A program made the translations under genes and the position numbers. The notes beneath the pieces were generated by a model. That model saw nothing but the letters and a program-made list of their open reading frames with translations, ran no database searches and had not been told where the DNA came from. A stretch of 64,000 nucleotides of DNA from Phytoseiulus persimilis (lineage: Eukaryota > Arthropoda > Arachnida > Mesostigmata > Phytoseiidae): the NCBI GenBank assembly GCA_037576195.1, contig CM075103.1:37771250-37835249 (forward strand). Reading direction: 5' to 3'. Below, piece after piece: positions 45,301-57,900 of the stretch (positions are counted from its first letter, which is position 1; every line of letters begins with the position of its first letter).

Positions 45301-48300
45301 CGGTCCAGCAAGATTCGACTCGGACGAATTCTCCTCCTGAGACCTAACTGTTTGTTCGCTGCTCTGGGTGAACGTTCTCAACGTGCCACGGGGAATCACG
45401 ATCGTTCCCGCCTGGTCCACATGCCAGACCTTGGAAATATTGCGACGGAACGTGAAGCGATCCTCGGGAGATCCACAGAACGTCTCGATCGGAAGCGAAC
45501 GTGAACCGGTCGAATTTCCAACTGATGGCTCGCCGACGCTGTCCTGTTCCCCTCGCTGCGAGGCAATGCGCGAAGAGCCATAATCCAGCACAGAGGAAAT
45601 GCACCAGTGATGGCTACTGTCGCGTAAAAGGCCGTTGGGTGGTGGGAAATGCAGGGGCGGCAGCCGTGGCTCGCCTCGGCCCCAAACGTCTAGACGGCTG
45701 CGCTGGATGCCTCGATCGGCAAACGAGCCGTGGCGAGAACGCTCAACTGAAAATCTCTGCAGCGGCTGCTAGGTCTTGTTGCAGAACGAGAAGCTAGACA
45801 CCATCGATCACCAATCAGAGCTATGTCCCGATTCCCCATCAAGGCCTCTATGACGCCGCCGCCTCTCAGATTCGTTCCCTCCCGAAGTTTCTTCGCTGGC
45901 CGCTCGTTTCGATGGGCGGCAGCGAGAGGGGAATCAATATCAGCGATATTCGACCAGATAGAGGAGAAACATTGTTCCGCCCTTCAAAACATCTCGTGTG
46001 AGAGGCACTAATTATGAGTTACTTCCTGAGGAGGCGTTGGTTCGTGGGTGTTTCGTGGTTTTCATGACTATCGCAAAATATTCCCCCCCCCCCTTTGGAT
46101 AAAGACAAAACGGTCTTGAGCGGCGGGTCGGAGTCGAGGCATTCCGGGAAGCGTAGTGTCGCCCGACTTGCGCACTTGGAGAAACGCAGGTTAAACCAAC
46201 TTGGGCTCAGCGGATTAACGCAGCGGCCCCGTCAATCGGAATACTGGTTGGAGGGGCGCGCTTGGGCGGATCAGCCCGATCAAAATGAAGGAGATGAAGA
46301 CCCCGACAGATAGAGAGAGACTTTCCCAAACATCCCACTGGAGTCGACTCCGATTCAGATGAACGAGCTGCACTCGGGGGAAGGGGAACACCTATTACCC
46401 GACCGAGCATCAACGACAAACTCCACCTGCCGACTCGCACGTTCGGAAGATTTAAACTGACGTGACGCCCAACAAGAGGAAGCACCTTCGAACCTTGTTA
46501 AGTGAACTAAAGATTGTTCACATCCCTGCATCTCATCTCCCCAGCACAAGTTGCGGCTCGATGATTCGTGGAGGCTTCGGAGGCATGGGAACTGCACTCG
46601 AAACCTCGAGTAGTTTGCTGGTGCACTATCAGCATAACTCACATCACCGCCTCCGGCAATACAGCAACGGCGTCAACGACGTTGATCAGGAATACAGCTC
46701 AACCTCATCTAGGAGCGAACCTCAACTTCGAGAATTGATAAATTGTTTCGGATTCCCGGGGGGTGGAGGAGTTCGCCGCTTCGTGCGCGGATCACTAATG
46801 AGATCGATTGGCGCAACGCTATCTCGGTGATCGCCGATGCCTCTTCTCGAACCATGGGTCGAAAAAGGAGATGACTGGGTGGCACAAGCAACGCAAGTGG
46901 GATCTAATAGATGGATAATCATTTCATATTACACAGCCCACCAAAGCAAAGTTGAAGGAAAAAAATTCTTCGACTCACTCAAAGACTTTATTAAGCAGAG
47001 ATGCACGGACACCGACCGTGTGCTTCTCGGCGGAGATGCAAACGCGCACCTCCAGCAACTTGGCAGCGTCAACGACCACAGAGGCAAACTCTTAGAAGAC
47101 TTCACCACCGAAGTTGGATACACCATCCTCAACACAACACAAAAGTGTGAGGGACGTCTAACAAGGGGCAAGTCTGCAATCGACATAATCATAGTCAACG
47201 CCGAAGCGCGAATTGTCGCGCGAAGGTCGAATCATAGCGACCGCTGTCGCCAAGCTTACATACAGTAACTCGGTGACAATCACGTCGAAGAAACTACAGG
47301 ACCTGCTGGAAAAGACTCAACGTGATGCAGGCTAAAAATATCTCCTAAACATGATGGAGATACTCGGAACACAGACCGAACTCTGCACCCGAACGCAGAC
47401 ACAGAGTCACCAATACGGCTGTGACCGGATCGAGCCACCAACATCGAGCCAAGTAACACCAGCCCTTAACGCATATAACTCACTAATAAAAAAGAGAGTT
47501 GGAGAAATGCAAGAGCACGGCTGGAGGCGAGACATGCTCCTGAAAAACAGCCTGAGCCTGTACCGTAAGGGAGAAACCTCCCCCGGTACAAGGTCTTACC
47601 TCTACGGCAATCCAAGAGGGGATGCTCTACTAGCCCTAGCAAGAGCAGGAATCCTGCCAATTAGAGGACTTTCCGAACAACAGGGCATCAACACCTGCCC
47701 AAAATGCGGCACATACGAAGAAACTGTACAACACATAATCTTCGAATGCAATGACGCACATTACACTGACAATGATTTCCTCAAAGCACTAGGTCTCCCG
47801 GAGGAAATGCAAGACCCATCGCTAGTGTACAAGACAAAGCTTGTCCTCGAAAAGTGGGAAAAGGTGACCAAACGAAAGAACGATCTGCGCAAGCACCTGA
47901 AATGAAAGGCTGACCCGGACTGAATGCAAACTTATACATATCTCGATCCGAGTCAAGATCAATAAACCCATACCCATACCAACGGGACCCCTTGGGGCTC
48001 TACAAAGGAATATGAGTGTCCGTTTTCAACTTAGGGAGGGAAGGTGAGGAATTCTTGGTGCCGACCTCAAAGGGGGCGGTGGGAGCTGTCGTCACTCTGT
48101 CTCCTGCGATGAGCTGTCGTCAAAGTTGCGAGAAGCGAGTGGGAAAAGTCTACTGTCGCAGCGTGGAGTCTCAAGAATTGGGCGATATGAGAACGTACTC
48201 GAGCGCCCTCCCCAAGAACAGGGTCGATTACGCGCTCCTTGCCGCACGCACAAAAATATCAAGACGGAAAGTAGCAACCACAAACCCCAGGATGACACGA

Positions 48301-48929
48301 ATTACATCGACGCAAACGACTGCACGCAACTGGCGTTCCTGGATACGAGCCCGTATTGGCCCCAAATTGCAGATTGTTCGCTGCTGCTGCAAAAGCTCCC
48401 GACTCGATCCTTGCAGTCGACGTTATCGAAGGCTTAACTCGACGCAAACATTTTGGGAGACGCGCTCCAACTCAGAGGAGGCATGTGAGTCAGAAACTTC
48501 CGAGTTTGTTCGGCGAGATATTCAAAGAGAATCTCGGGCTATCTGACTCGGGAAAGAAAAGTCACCTGCGAAACCGATATCCGAGTCACGTTCCTGTCTC
48601 GAGGCGTTTCCGAGATTAAAAACATCTGAGTGACTTGAGCAAGATGTCTTCATCAAGTTAAAATCGCGAACCGGGTCGGATGTGGTTCTGTTGCCGTTCC
48701 CGAATGGAACGCGTCGTTTCGAGACGGCGACCGGATGGTTGTGCGTCGAGAGCAGGAACTCGGACAGACAGAGCAGGAACAGAGAGACGAATCTTACCTT
48801 GGAAACAGCGTCAAACTTCTCGAGCTCCTCCTGATCCACGTAGGTGTGAGGAAAGTAGACCTCGAGGGAGCGGATTCCTACGTCCTCGGGCCAACGTCCC
48901 CCGCAGTCTCCGTTCTGCTGCGAAGTCAT
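36365..48929 (-). CDS. Hydroxymethylglutaryl-CoA synthase, cytosolic type (6+ exons)
   Basis: Condenses acetyl-CoA with acetoacetyl-CoA to HMG-CoA, feeding the mevalonate/isoprenoid pathway; in arthropods this serves isoprenoid hormones, prenylation, dolichol and similar products rather than sterols. Coding exons, 5' to 3' on the minus strand: 48798-48929, 39864-40089, 38155-38342, 37878-38058, 36727-37278 and 36467-36609, the last possibly continuing to a stop at 36365. All five junctions use GT-AG, with phases 0, 1, 0, 1, 1 that join without loss. Catalytic residues are visible: Glu in [18 protein letters not shown], Cys in TTNACYGGT and His in [14 protein letters not shown]. Also typical are [20 protein letters not shown] near the N terminus, [18 protein letters not shown] and [15 protein letters not shown]. 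The N terminus has no evident mitochondrial presequence, which supports the cytosolic form. About 474 residues are covered, or 507 with the readthrough end; human HMGCS1 has 520. Confidence 0.93.
36467..36609 (-). CDS. HMG-CoA synthase coding exon 6 (C-terminal domain)
   Basis: Acceptor TTTCTCACAG; the first two bases complete the split codon. It encodes [20 protein letters not shown] and [17 protein letters not shown], the family's terminal GTWYL-x-VD-x-x-HRR-x-Y block. At 36466 a donor-like GTAAGC follows ATCAAG, so a further short exon may exist. Alternatively the frame reads on for 33 more codons to TAA at 36365-36367. C-terminal tails are poorly conserved, so similarity does not decide. 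Confidence 0.88.
36727..37278 (-). CDS. HMG-CoA synthase coding exon 5 (active-site His)
   Basis: Acceptor CACCCAG before GAGCCC, chosen because only this AG restores the phase (G+GA). It encodes [18 protein letters not shown] with the catalytic His, [39 protein letters not shown] and [20 protein letters not shown], ending at EHRHDTHHL before GTGAGT. Confidence 0.94.
37279..37877 (-). other. HMG-CoA synthase intron 4
   Basis: 599-bp intron bounded by GTGAGT (37877-37872) and an acceptor CAG (37281-37279). Nothing recognisable inside. Confidence 0.85.
37878..38058 (-). CDS. HMG-CoA synthase coding exon 4
   Basis: Acceptor GTTTCAG before GCCCCTC; donor GTGAGT after CACAAAG. It encodes [39 protein letters not shown] and [14 protein letters not shown]. 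Exit phase 1. The preceding intron is only 96 bp. Confidence 0.93.
38155..38342 (-). CDS. HMG-CoA synthase coding exon 3 (active-site Cys)
   Basis: Acceptor TTCTGCAG; donor GTAAGT after GGACCCAAT. It encodes [19 protein letters not shown] with the nucleophilic Cys that carries the acetyl group, then [20 protein letters not shown] and [19 protein letters not shown]. Exit phase 0. Confidence 0.94.
38343..39863 (-). other. HMG-CoA synthase intron 2
   Basis: 1,521-bp intron bounded by GTGAGT and TTCTGCAG. No repeat or nested gene recognised. A 242-codon minus-strand frame (38709-39437) lies wholly inside and has no family signature. Confidence 0.85.
39864..40089 (-). CDS. HMG-CoA synthase coding exon 2
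   Basis: Acceptor CTTACAG before GGCAAG; donor GTGAGT after GTAGAGG. It encodes [20 protein letters not shown], then the catalytic-Glu block [19 protein letters not shown] and [11 protein letters not shown]. It ends in phase 1. Confidence 0.92.
40675..40694 (+). repeat. Poly(C) tract, 20 bp
   Basis: Uninterrupted run of C on the plus strand, hence poly(G) in the sense strand of the HMG-CoA synthase intron. Confidence 0.9.
44951..44972 (+). repeat. Poly(G) tract interrupted once
   Basis: Ten G, one A, eleven G. On the gene's sense strand this is poly(C). Confidence 0.9.
46083..46093 (+). repeat. Poly(C) tract, 11 bp
   Basis: Run of eleven C on the plus strand, about 650 bp before the LINE remnant. 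Confidence 0.85.
46750..47990 (+). mobile_element. Internally deleted LINE (endonuclease + C-terminal finger + 3' UTR)
   Basis: Related to the LINE at 14.9-19.1 kb and inserted antisense to HMG-CoA synthase. The endonuclease part (to about 47268) has [35 protein letters not shown] and [18 protein letters not shown]. The whole reverse transcriptase is missing. From about 47480 the C-terminal region reads [20 protein letters not shown] and [18 protein letters not shown], and ends with a CX2CX8HX4C finger ([18 protein letters not shown]) and a stop at 47905. The 3' UTR has AATAAA at 47961-47966 merging into CCCATACCCATACC, a short tandem 3' terminus of a kind found in LINEs. The start is approximate; a possible decayed endonuclease N terminus lies before 46837. 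Confidence 0.82.
48798..48929 (-). CDS. HMG-CoA synthase coding exon 1
   Basis: 44 codons from ATG (48929-48927, G at -3) to TCCAAG before GTAAGA. It encodes a short variable N terminus, then [19 protein letters not shown] and [11 protein letters not shown]. The junction is phase 0 and joins GKYTVGLGQ of the next exon, as in animal HMGCS1. A non-coding exon further upstream is possible but not identified. Confidence 0.9.
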
Positions 48930-51900
48930 TTCGATTCGACTGATCTGCTATTCCGGTGGTGCGTCGATTGAAAAATGTCTCCGGATACTCCAAGAAAATA
49001 ACTCAGCAGTACTCCGGTGGCTGTAAAACACAGAAGGTTTCGTTTGAGTTGAATATCGTCATCAGCACTCTACAGAGAATCGGAGGAAAAGACACAGCTT
49101 CCAAGCAATTCAGGGATTTCGTTCCCACTCGGTATAGGTGCTGCGTTCGAGGAGCAAGGTCTCAAAATATTCATTACCATCCTGGGTATCGAATTCATTT
49201 GTTCATTGTTGCAATCGTTTTCTCGAGCATGAATTATTCATTCCGCCTGGTATCACGAACACCACCTCGACTCGAAGTCCTCGTTTCTTGCTCACCGGTC
49301 ATTTTCAACTCTATCAGTCATTTGGAGCGGTGGCCATCTATTACGATAATCGTTGCGTTTATCGATTAGCGCGACGCGTCAGAGTACCTTATCAAAAACT
49401 TGTTTGAATTCCTCTCGCCAAGTACTTCTCTCCAATATCGACATTCGACTTTCAAGAAACCTCTGCAAAGAGCCAACATCATTCAGACACTGCAGAAAGC
49501 CCTCTGGTCGAGCTGGCGTCGGCGTCACTGGCCTCAAAATGACAAATGGAAGCCAGGTTCCAGAGTCACTTGCGACCCGGGGTTTCGACCCCGCTCGAGA
49601 ACAACAACGCCAACAGAACGGTCGACCAAGTGAGGCTGGCTGGCTGAACTTGATGTCGGAATGCTTTCGCGTCAATAAAGATCATTGTAGGACTGGGCAG
49701 GCGACCCATTCATTGCGGGGCTCGGCCAGAGCACCGCTCTCTCCAGCTCGGCGGCTTTCGCGACGTCGGCCTGTCCGCAGCTCGCTCGATGCCTGTCTGC
49801 TGTGTACCAGGCTCAATCGCGAACTCGTTCTCGATCCAGGCAGCCGAGCAAAATTACGGGGACCAGCTGGAGTCTCATTAGAACCGACCCGGGCCGCGAG
49901 AACTACGGGGCAATCAAGGATTGCATTTATTGCGGGGTGTGATAAACATCTCGCGGTAAGGGACGGGACAGCCCTTCCTGTTAGTATTACGCGCCTCGGC
50001 GCCTCAAAATCATAATACGATTTCAGCTGCAAGCGTAAACGTTGAATTCCAGGCTCGCGAGCATCCTGAACCGGAGAGTCCGAATGAGGCGAACTACCGA
50101 CCAACGCGGCGATCAGACGACCGATGAACAGCGCGAACTCTCTCCCGAAGGTCAAATGGCAGGGATGCTGCGAAGGAAGTCTGCGGGATTGCGAGAACCG
50201 ACGGGAGTTGCGAGCATGGCCTGACCGCAAACGTAGCAAGCCACGTCGAGGCTGACTGAAGTTCCGACTTTCTGACAATATTAAGAGCTCATGCTCATGC
50301 TCCCGCCACCGAACCCTCATCTCTCTGCTCGAACTGTAAATAGAGAAGAGGGACTCGAGGACTCTGCTGTTTACTTGGAGGACTGGCTGGAGTGGCGAGT
50401 TCCTCTCCTCAACATCATGGCTGAGTCGAGTGGAGAACGAATTCAATGGGGAGAAGACGGAGTCTTCGCGCTTCACGTTCCCCTCAGAGATCGCTCTGCG
50501 GCTGGGTCCCAGAATCCTAATCAAGCATTCAACGATTAGGCTGGACGTACTGAGGAACCCACACTTCCGATGCTTGCATGTGTCTGTCATTCGATCTCCG
50601 AACCTCGTGGATGATGATCTTTGCCCCCGGGACAGCTCCACTGGGGAAGTCCCCAAGAGGAGACCTCAACGCAGAGATTGGGACGCCGCGCCGCGGTTCA
50701 CTCGATCATGAATCTGTGGAGCTAGGAAGACCTATGCGGCTCTCGGTTGCGCTGGTGGGATTGCGATATTGTCAGCGCGGGCTGCACTCCACGTTGTCTT
50801 CCCTGGGAGCGAGTTCAACTCCGTCTTGTGCGAGAGGTCAGATCGTGAGCGATGGGCTCAAACCCACTCGCTGACGCTCCGACCTACCAGCTTCGCTCTC
50901 AGCTCGTCTCGTACATACATCCCCTCGTGGTAACTCGTTCTCTCGCCTTCTGAGGATCTCGGTCATCTGATGTTGCTCCTCGGAATCAGGCCTGTAGGAG
51001 AGATTCATTCATATGCTCGGAGCTGGATGAGCCACCGAACACTCTAACCCAAACTACGACGCAACCGCGCTCGATCAGACTTTTCCAACAACAACGTCCA
51101 CTGAGAAGCTCGTGCAAAATGAACGCTACCACAGTTTTCTATCATCGTCTGTCGTACACCGGCCAGTGGTTGGACGAGTTACGGTCCAACGAGGGGAGCG
51201 AGTGGAAATGTGGTAAACGGGGGCGCGACACACAGCCCGATCTGGCAAGCAGAGCAGGGACCACGTTCATATTTTTCTAGGAGAGTCTCCGTGGTCTCTG
51301 CCGACATGAATGACCACGTCGTCCGACAGCGAGACCTGACAACTAGCCGGGCAAAGAGAGGGTGCGCATCCATCCCCTCATCCGCCGTCATGATTTGCAC
51401 CCATCGAGGCGTGACTACGCGACAAAAGCGACACAGGATTCTCGATTCCATCAGGAGGAGGAGAAGAACGGGAAGGAATCCGTGTGGATGGATTCCGAAG
51501 ACTCCCCGGTGCAGGTCAGCGCGGAGGCTCTCGGAGGACTCGTCAGGACCTCGATACGGACGTCTGCGAGGTACAACGTTCAGAGTCTGCTCATATTTCC
51601 AGAAAAGAGGACAGAAATGCTCTCGAGAGTTTCGGACTGTATTCCTTTCGTCCGGGAATTTCGACAGACTAGGCGGCTCGGGTGGGCCAGCAACAACGGC
51701 ACCTACTCCGAATTTCCCATTCGTGACAGCTGAGCCAGTTGCCGCTGAGGCCGGAGTTGTCTTCCTCCCGCTGTCTCCGAGACCAATCTTTTCTCATCGA
51801 ACGTTTGGCTCCATTATTCCGTGTGCTCCTCTCCTCCGTGAACTGCTTCCCTGGACTCGTATTTTCCACCCTCAGGGGAAGAAAGACGACTCGGACGGAA

Positions 51901-54900
51901 GTTCTCCAGGCGGATCTCCCTTGAAACTGAAACAACAGAGTCCGTGCCGGACCTCGTTTGCTCGCTGCCCTCCTGGAACGAATCGTCCCTTCGAATCCCC
52001 GATTGTGCGGATTCCGGGTCACAGCTCTGAGGGAAAAGTATTCGAAGCGAGCCACGCCGAATGCTTGTTTCGTCCGAAAGACGCACGAACGTGTTGCAGA
52101 GATGCGCTTTTCTGCTTGTGTTGCGTACGAAGCCGAACGCGCATTTTTTCCACCAGTTCTATAATCTCGTGCGGAACACACCGACTCTCATGATGTCGCT
52201 CCCCTGTGAACCTGTGCTGGTATACGACTGTCTCCACGATTCTGGGACTAAAAGTGGTGATGATCAGTCTAAGATTCCCTCAACAGAGCATCTCGGCCGA
52301 GCCTCAATATCGAAGCCGCCTGGCTCCGATCTCTCCGTGGCACGCGATCCCCGACTTCCAATAGCTCCGCCGTCGACAGCCCGGAGTTAGCCTTGTTCAC
52401 ACACTGAACCAATTGAAGGAGTCGGACCAAGCAATGATGGAATCAGTCGGATGCGGCGCCGATGATGTGGCCGAGCCCGCCCAGAAGGCCGTTCCGCAAG
52501 GACCCGCTATCGTAATTTTCATATTCCAGGAGGACGGCGGTGAGCTAGGACCCGACCGGAGTCGCTGGCAGCTCGAGTATGACCGCTTACTTCAACGGCG
52601 ACCGCATACTTCCATGACATCGACCGCTCGCAGCAACGAGCGCGGCGAGCGTCCCGAAAGCCAGTCGGGCTGGCAGGCGGATCGCTCATGAAGGAGCATT
52701 CTTGGAAATTCCCGAACGGACACAAGATTTTCAGCGGTGGAAACAAGGGCTCGAGTTCCAAAAAGCTCCGAGAGCACGTCGGCCAGAAGGGGCATCGTCT
52801 ACCGATGCATCGCTCTCCAGGAATAACCCTTACATAACGTACGGAGGAGTTCCGTCCGCAACTTCTTGGAAAACGGTCAACTACGAAATCGCGGCCAGCA
52901 GCTCGCTTCCGCCGAGGTCATTCTCAAAGCTCTCCCTCGATATTCTCTCCGGTCGGTCGAACCGTCAGCATGTCTGACCCAAACGGGAAACATTCCGTTT
53001 TCGATTCGGGAAATACGAGTCGCGGTCGCTACACCGCCATTGAACCGTCATGAACCGCAAAGCGCTGACGGCTCGACCGCTCGCGTTCAAACGAACGAAG
53101 CTTTCGGGTGATGTGGTCTCGCCACGGAACCGAAACCGCTTTCTAGCCGATCTGCAACGAGTCTGTCTGATAGCAGCTGTTCCATGTGGCGATTCCCCGA
53201 AAATCATAGGCAGCAAGGGGAGGCAAGGCTCCCGAATCCTGATCGGATTCCATAGAATTCATCCCTTGATTTTTCCAGCATGCCCGACCGGGGAGGATCG
53301 GCGGGAGCGGACGCGCGGCTCCAACGAGCGCGGAGCAAGACGGGGAGGAACAGGGATCGAGACCGAGGAGAACGGACGGATCGACCGATCGATGGCGTCG
53401 ATTCCGATAGTCATCGAGCGGCGTTATTCAGCTGAGCTCGGGCCCACGACGTGCCAGGAGAGCCAAACAGTCCTTCCTGTTCCAGGTTCTGTCCAAACAT
53501 GTACTGTCAGGCTATTCGTCTGTCCGTCCGTCCCGAACACCGAGCGATCAGGAGCCCGACCGTCGAAGCATCGGTTATTACCCGACACTTGACCGCGATT
53601 CGATTCGCATGGGTGTACGATGCACGCAGGCTGCGCAGCCTCGTGTAACGGCGCACTGCACTGCAACCAAAATGCTTGGTAGGCAGCTGTACGATGCGAG
53701 TGACCAACTCTATGAAAATTCACGGGGCACCGTCAGCCCCTTATTTAGAACAGGCAGACGTCCTCAAGAGGCGTTCATCACAGCCAGATTTCCAACTTCG
53801 ATATCCGACGTATGAAATCGAGGGCTCCGGCCGTGGCCGAGACGGCCTCATCTCCATCACTCGACAAGGAGAGAGAACTGCGGCGTTCCGGGACAATTGC
53901 GTTCCTCGGTGATTGACGTGTTCCAAAAACTCGGTCACTAAGACCCACGACGTCGCGAGTAATATACCTGATAAAAATGGAGTCTCCGAATCATCTGGAA
54001 AGTTCGCGCACTTCACTGATTGGAGCTGTATAACTGTTACCACATTTGGCCGGTGTCTCCTGCGGACCTTCGATTGGAGGTCGAAGCCCACGTGCAGCTC
54101 TATCGCCAGCTCTATCAGCCACACAGTGATTCGATAATCTCACAGGAATGGGGCATCCCCTTCCTTCAATGAGTCGAGGAACATGTGCTCAACACGGAAA
54201 AGCTCATAGCGCATTCGGACGTCGGGATAGGTGATGAAACGAACCAATGTCGGCTACGTTCCCGGCCAGGTCGCCCAACGATTCATCCAGGCCGGAGCTT
54301 GATCGTCTGCCGGTATCGAACAACGAGCAGACCCGTGGTCAACCCCGCGCCACGATTCTGTTTTCCGTCCTCGTTTCAAACCCGAGTTCTCAGCTCGTTC
54401 CTCTACCCCGATTAACATCGAGAAAGCTCGCTCCCGGGCTCTCACTCTCCCGATCTGGAGGCCATTCATAACCATTCTTTCCAGGGGACGAATGCTGTTG
54501 TTTGGAGGTTTTCGACGGCTATAATCATCGGATCGGACTCCGCTCGATGAAGTTCGCCATGTGCATAAACGCATCCTTCCCAGAACTACCGGCTCCGAGT
54601 GCACTCCACTGGACTCGATCCTGAACAGAGTTGGCTCCAGACTGATGCTACTTGACGAGCGAATATCGTGGAGGATCACCACGGTGGATACCTGATGCGG
54701 CGTGGGACGCACAACCGGGAGCGGTCGCTCAAACAGCCAATCGTGGGGAGCGCGTATGGTTCTCTAAATGTGTCAAGATTCCCTGCGCCAGCTCCTCCCT
54801 GGCCACTCAAACTCACGTGGGTTTCGGCTTGAACGCTGTTCCCGCAGCGAGCACGGCACGAAGCTGATTTATTCGGAGAGCTCCGAACAAACCGTCGATA

Positions 54901-57900
54901 GGCGACGCTCATTCAGGAATGGGGACAGTGGGAATCATTGACATTTGAGTGCAAACGAAGCGAGCGGCTCTAGGTAATCATTCGGGGCTGCTTCGACTTG
55001 CGACGGATCCACTTCATCGGGAAATCGGCTGCGGACTCATTGGCAAACCCGAGCAACGGGTGGCTTGCCGTCCGTCGGAGTCTCGCAGATGGGGAGTTCG
55101 GAGGACCATTTCCGATTGTCGCGAACGCGGAGTCGGAGCCGCGTCTTCCAAGCAGTTTGGTCCGTTTCTTCACAGCTATGGGCAAACCCAAATAATCTCC
55201 GGAAAATTTTCCCGAACATTTCCGGATTCACCACAAAACTGGTGAGCGCCGCATCGGATGGCGACAGAGCAGACAGCGAACCATCTTCCGTCTTGAGCCT
55301 CACTCTGCTCAGGAGATCGGAGGAACAAATGGAGCAGAAACACCAGGGTTGACTGGACGCAGGAGTTTCTCCGATAATCACGGCCTACCGCGGCGCCGAA
55401 CCGCAAGTCAACGCACCCGGTTGAAATCATCACTCACTCACTTGAATTGGTGTCTGCAAGTGTTCGTGTAAACCAGACCCCCGACCGGTGAGCACCCTCA
55501 CTGCCGCTGGCGATCGGTCACTCGCGCGAGAGGCTGGGAGTGCGGAGAGAACTGTTGCTGGCACGGGCACGGTGTGGTGCGGACACACAATAACTCCGCA
55601 CAGTGGTGCGAATCCGTCCTGCTAACAGTCGGAAGCCAGCACGATCCGAATCTGACCCCCTGAACTGAATTCGACGCAGCGGAGGATGCACGCGAGAGAA
55701 GACGTCAAAGAGAAGCGCCACGGAATAGCTGCTGCAGACGGATGCTGTTCCGCCATCGCAGAACAGCGCATGCTCCGTGGACGGCCCGATCGCGCCGTCA
55801 ACGACCACCGAATCGCCATCTGAACGCTACTTTGCCCGAACTCTACCGATGCTGCCTTCCGATCTCAGTGATCATGGTGACGCTGATGACGATTGTGAGA
55901 AAGGTGGTCTACCACACACCGCGGCAGCTCTCATTCGCCACCAATGAAAACCAGCGAACCATTCCCGCGTGATCGTCTGAGACTCGTCGTCGTCGTCGTC
56001 ATAGCTCCCCGTGATTCCGTCGATGACGTGTTCGAAGTTGATGTTGCTCATCAGAGCGACACAGTATGTATGATGATGTCGTTCAAGGTCAAATAAGATT
56101 TGATCGATTACTCGAGCTCTAGCGCTCCACATGGACTCCGTCCATCGAGGTCGTGATCCTTCCGCCTCGAATAGCTCAAAAACCCAAGGTCCTAGAGGAA
56201 GACGTTCGGGAACACTCTTTGCCCAGAGCTCCACGATCACCGGATTCAACGGGTTTCCACGGGGGGCCTGCCACGTGTATTCACGGATGCCAAGGAAGGT
56301 CACGAAGTGTCGTTCAAGCGCAAGCCCGGCTGATAAACCACTCTGTTTACGCGAGAGGACGCAAATCAGTCCCGGGCGCGGGTGTGGACCTCGGGGGAGG
56401 CATCCCGAAACAGGTTTAGCGCGGGATCGAAACAAATCCCTGCAATGAGCCAATATCTCAAGCCTTAACTACAAGCCAAGCCCTAATGAATGTTGGCGTA
56501 GATGACAGCGACTGATAAGAGTTCCTGCATTCTCTCGGATACCGCTGCCAGAACCCGCTAGCCATCGCAGACAATCCCTCGAATCCCTTGAAATTTCCGC
56601 CATATCATTATCCAACAACAGTCATGACGATCGACGCGACGGATTGCCCAAGCAAACTGCTCAAGCTCGTAGCATCGCGGAGCTCTCGCGCAGCTGGGAA
56701 CGATAAGCCGTGTTTTCTGCACAACGTTATCGTTCCAGGTAGGCCCGGGGCAATCATGGGGAGTGAGCAAGCCTCGCTCAGCACATCCAACATCGGGGTC
56801 CAAGACCGTCCGAACGAATTCCCCGATAACGCAGAGAGATTTGAAAAGAGGAGGTTGCGAGACGGCGCGAACAACCGAGTGAGCGCGGCAGCTCGGGGCT
56901 TGCTCGCAGAGTATGGACGGACTGGCCAAGAAACATTGAGTCATTCTCCGGCAAGCGTCGAAGGACGGCGGCGTTCATTTTCCTTCGTCAGCTGTGGGTG
57001 AGGCGCGCTGTGAACATTGTGATGCCGCTTCTGTGATTATCAGGGAACACGGAGTCCCTAGCTAACGACGAAACTGGGGGAAACTCTCGGCGATCAGACT
57101 CTGAAACGTCTGCCACATAATGCGGGATATACAGGAGGCGAAACTACCCCTTTTTGGCAGCGTGCAGACGACAACGAGCCAGTTTGGCGCCAATTGTTCT
57201 CCGAGAAATGCTCGGTCAGCTGATTTCGCCAGTGTTCCATCGAGGCAGCCATGTCTGATGGGTTCCAAATCTATCCTGGTGCAGGATGGCCGTTGCGCAA
57301 GTATCAGGAATCATTCGGACGGGTCAATGCAGGGAACGGTGATGGAATGATGCGCAGGAAATCGAGAACACTGGGTGTTCAATGAGAGCCCTCATTCAGA
57401 GGAGATCGCTCCTTGGAAAACGCTGCCTCACTCCTGAGGATATTCGGAACTTGGTCTCCCGGAGCGATTGGGATCCCGTCGTTCTAGCTGTGATCAAAAG
57501 TCCTCATGCTCCGCTCACCGGCATGAGCCCTCAAGTGTCGCGACGCGATCCATATCTCAATGGAGAATAAGTAGCGCTTCCGGTTCGTGCTCCGGTATTA
57601 TTCTCTCGCGGAGCCTCCTTCACATAGCCGTCGTTGTTGTGGCGGCCTTGAGTGTTCGACCATAATGATCATCACCGCTAAGCGGCTCGTCATTGTCCCG
57701 GTTATTCTGTGACTTTGTTTCCGCGTTACCTAGGACTTTCGTCGCAACAATTGCCAGGAACTTCTGCGAGAGACTCCGCGCGTTCACCCGGGCTGGCTCG
57801 CTTCCCTCGGTTTCTCGTCGAGTACCGCTCCGAAAACTCTCCACGTTCAGGGCGCGTTCTGTTCCGCCTCGCTCACTTCTTCGTCGACCCAAGTTCTCCT

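Larger units (their letters stand above)
40090..48797 (-). other. HMG-CoA synthase intron 1, 8.7 kb
   Basis: Separates the ATG exon from the rest. It contains three G/C homopolymer tracts (40675-40694, 44951-44972, 46083-46093) and an antisense LINE remnant (46750-47990). Long first introns often carry regulatory sequence; I cannot point to a specific element. No nested gene recognised. Confidence 0.8.

Noticed and set aside
49682-50656. 324-codon minus-strand open frame
   Set aside because: Arg/Ser-rich, no recognisable domain, overlaps other open frames. In this CpG-rich sequence long chance frames are not rare; a homology search could overturn this.
51210-52193. 327-codon plus-strand open frame
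   Set aside because: Same reasons as 49682-50656; the composition looks like non-coding sequence and the opposite strand is also open.
55872-56453. 193-codon minus-strand frame with an acidic DDDDDE stretch
   Set aside because: The acidic run comes from a short GTC/GAC trinucleotide repeat. The rest matches nothing I know.
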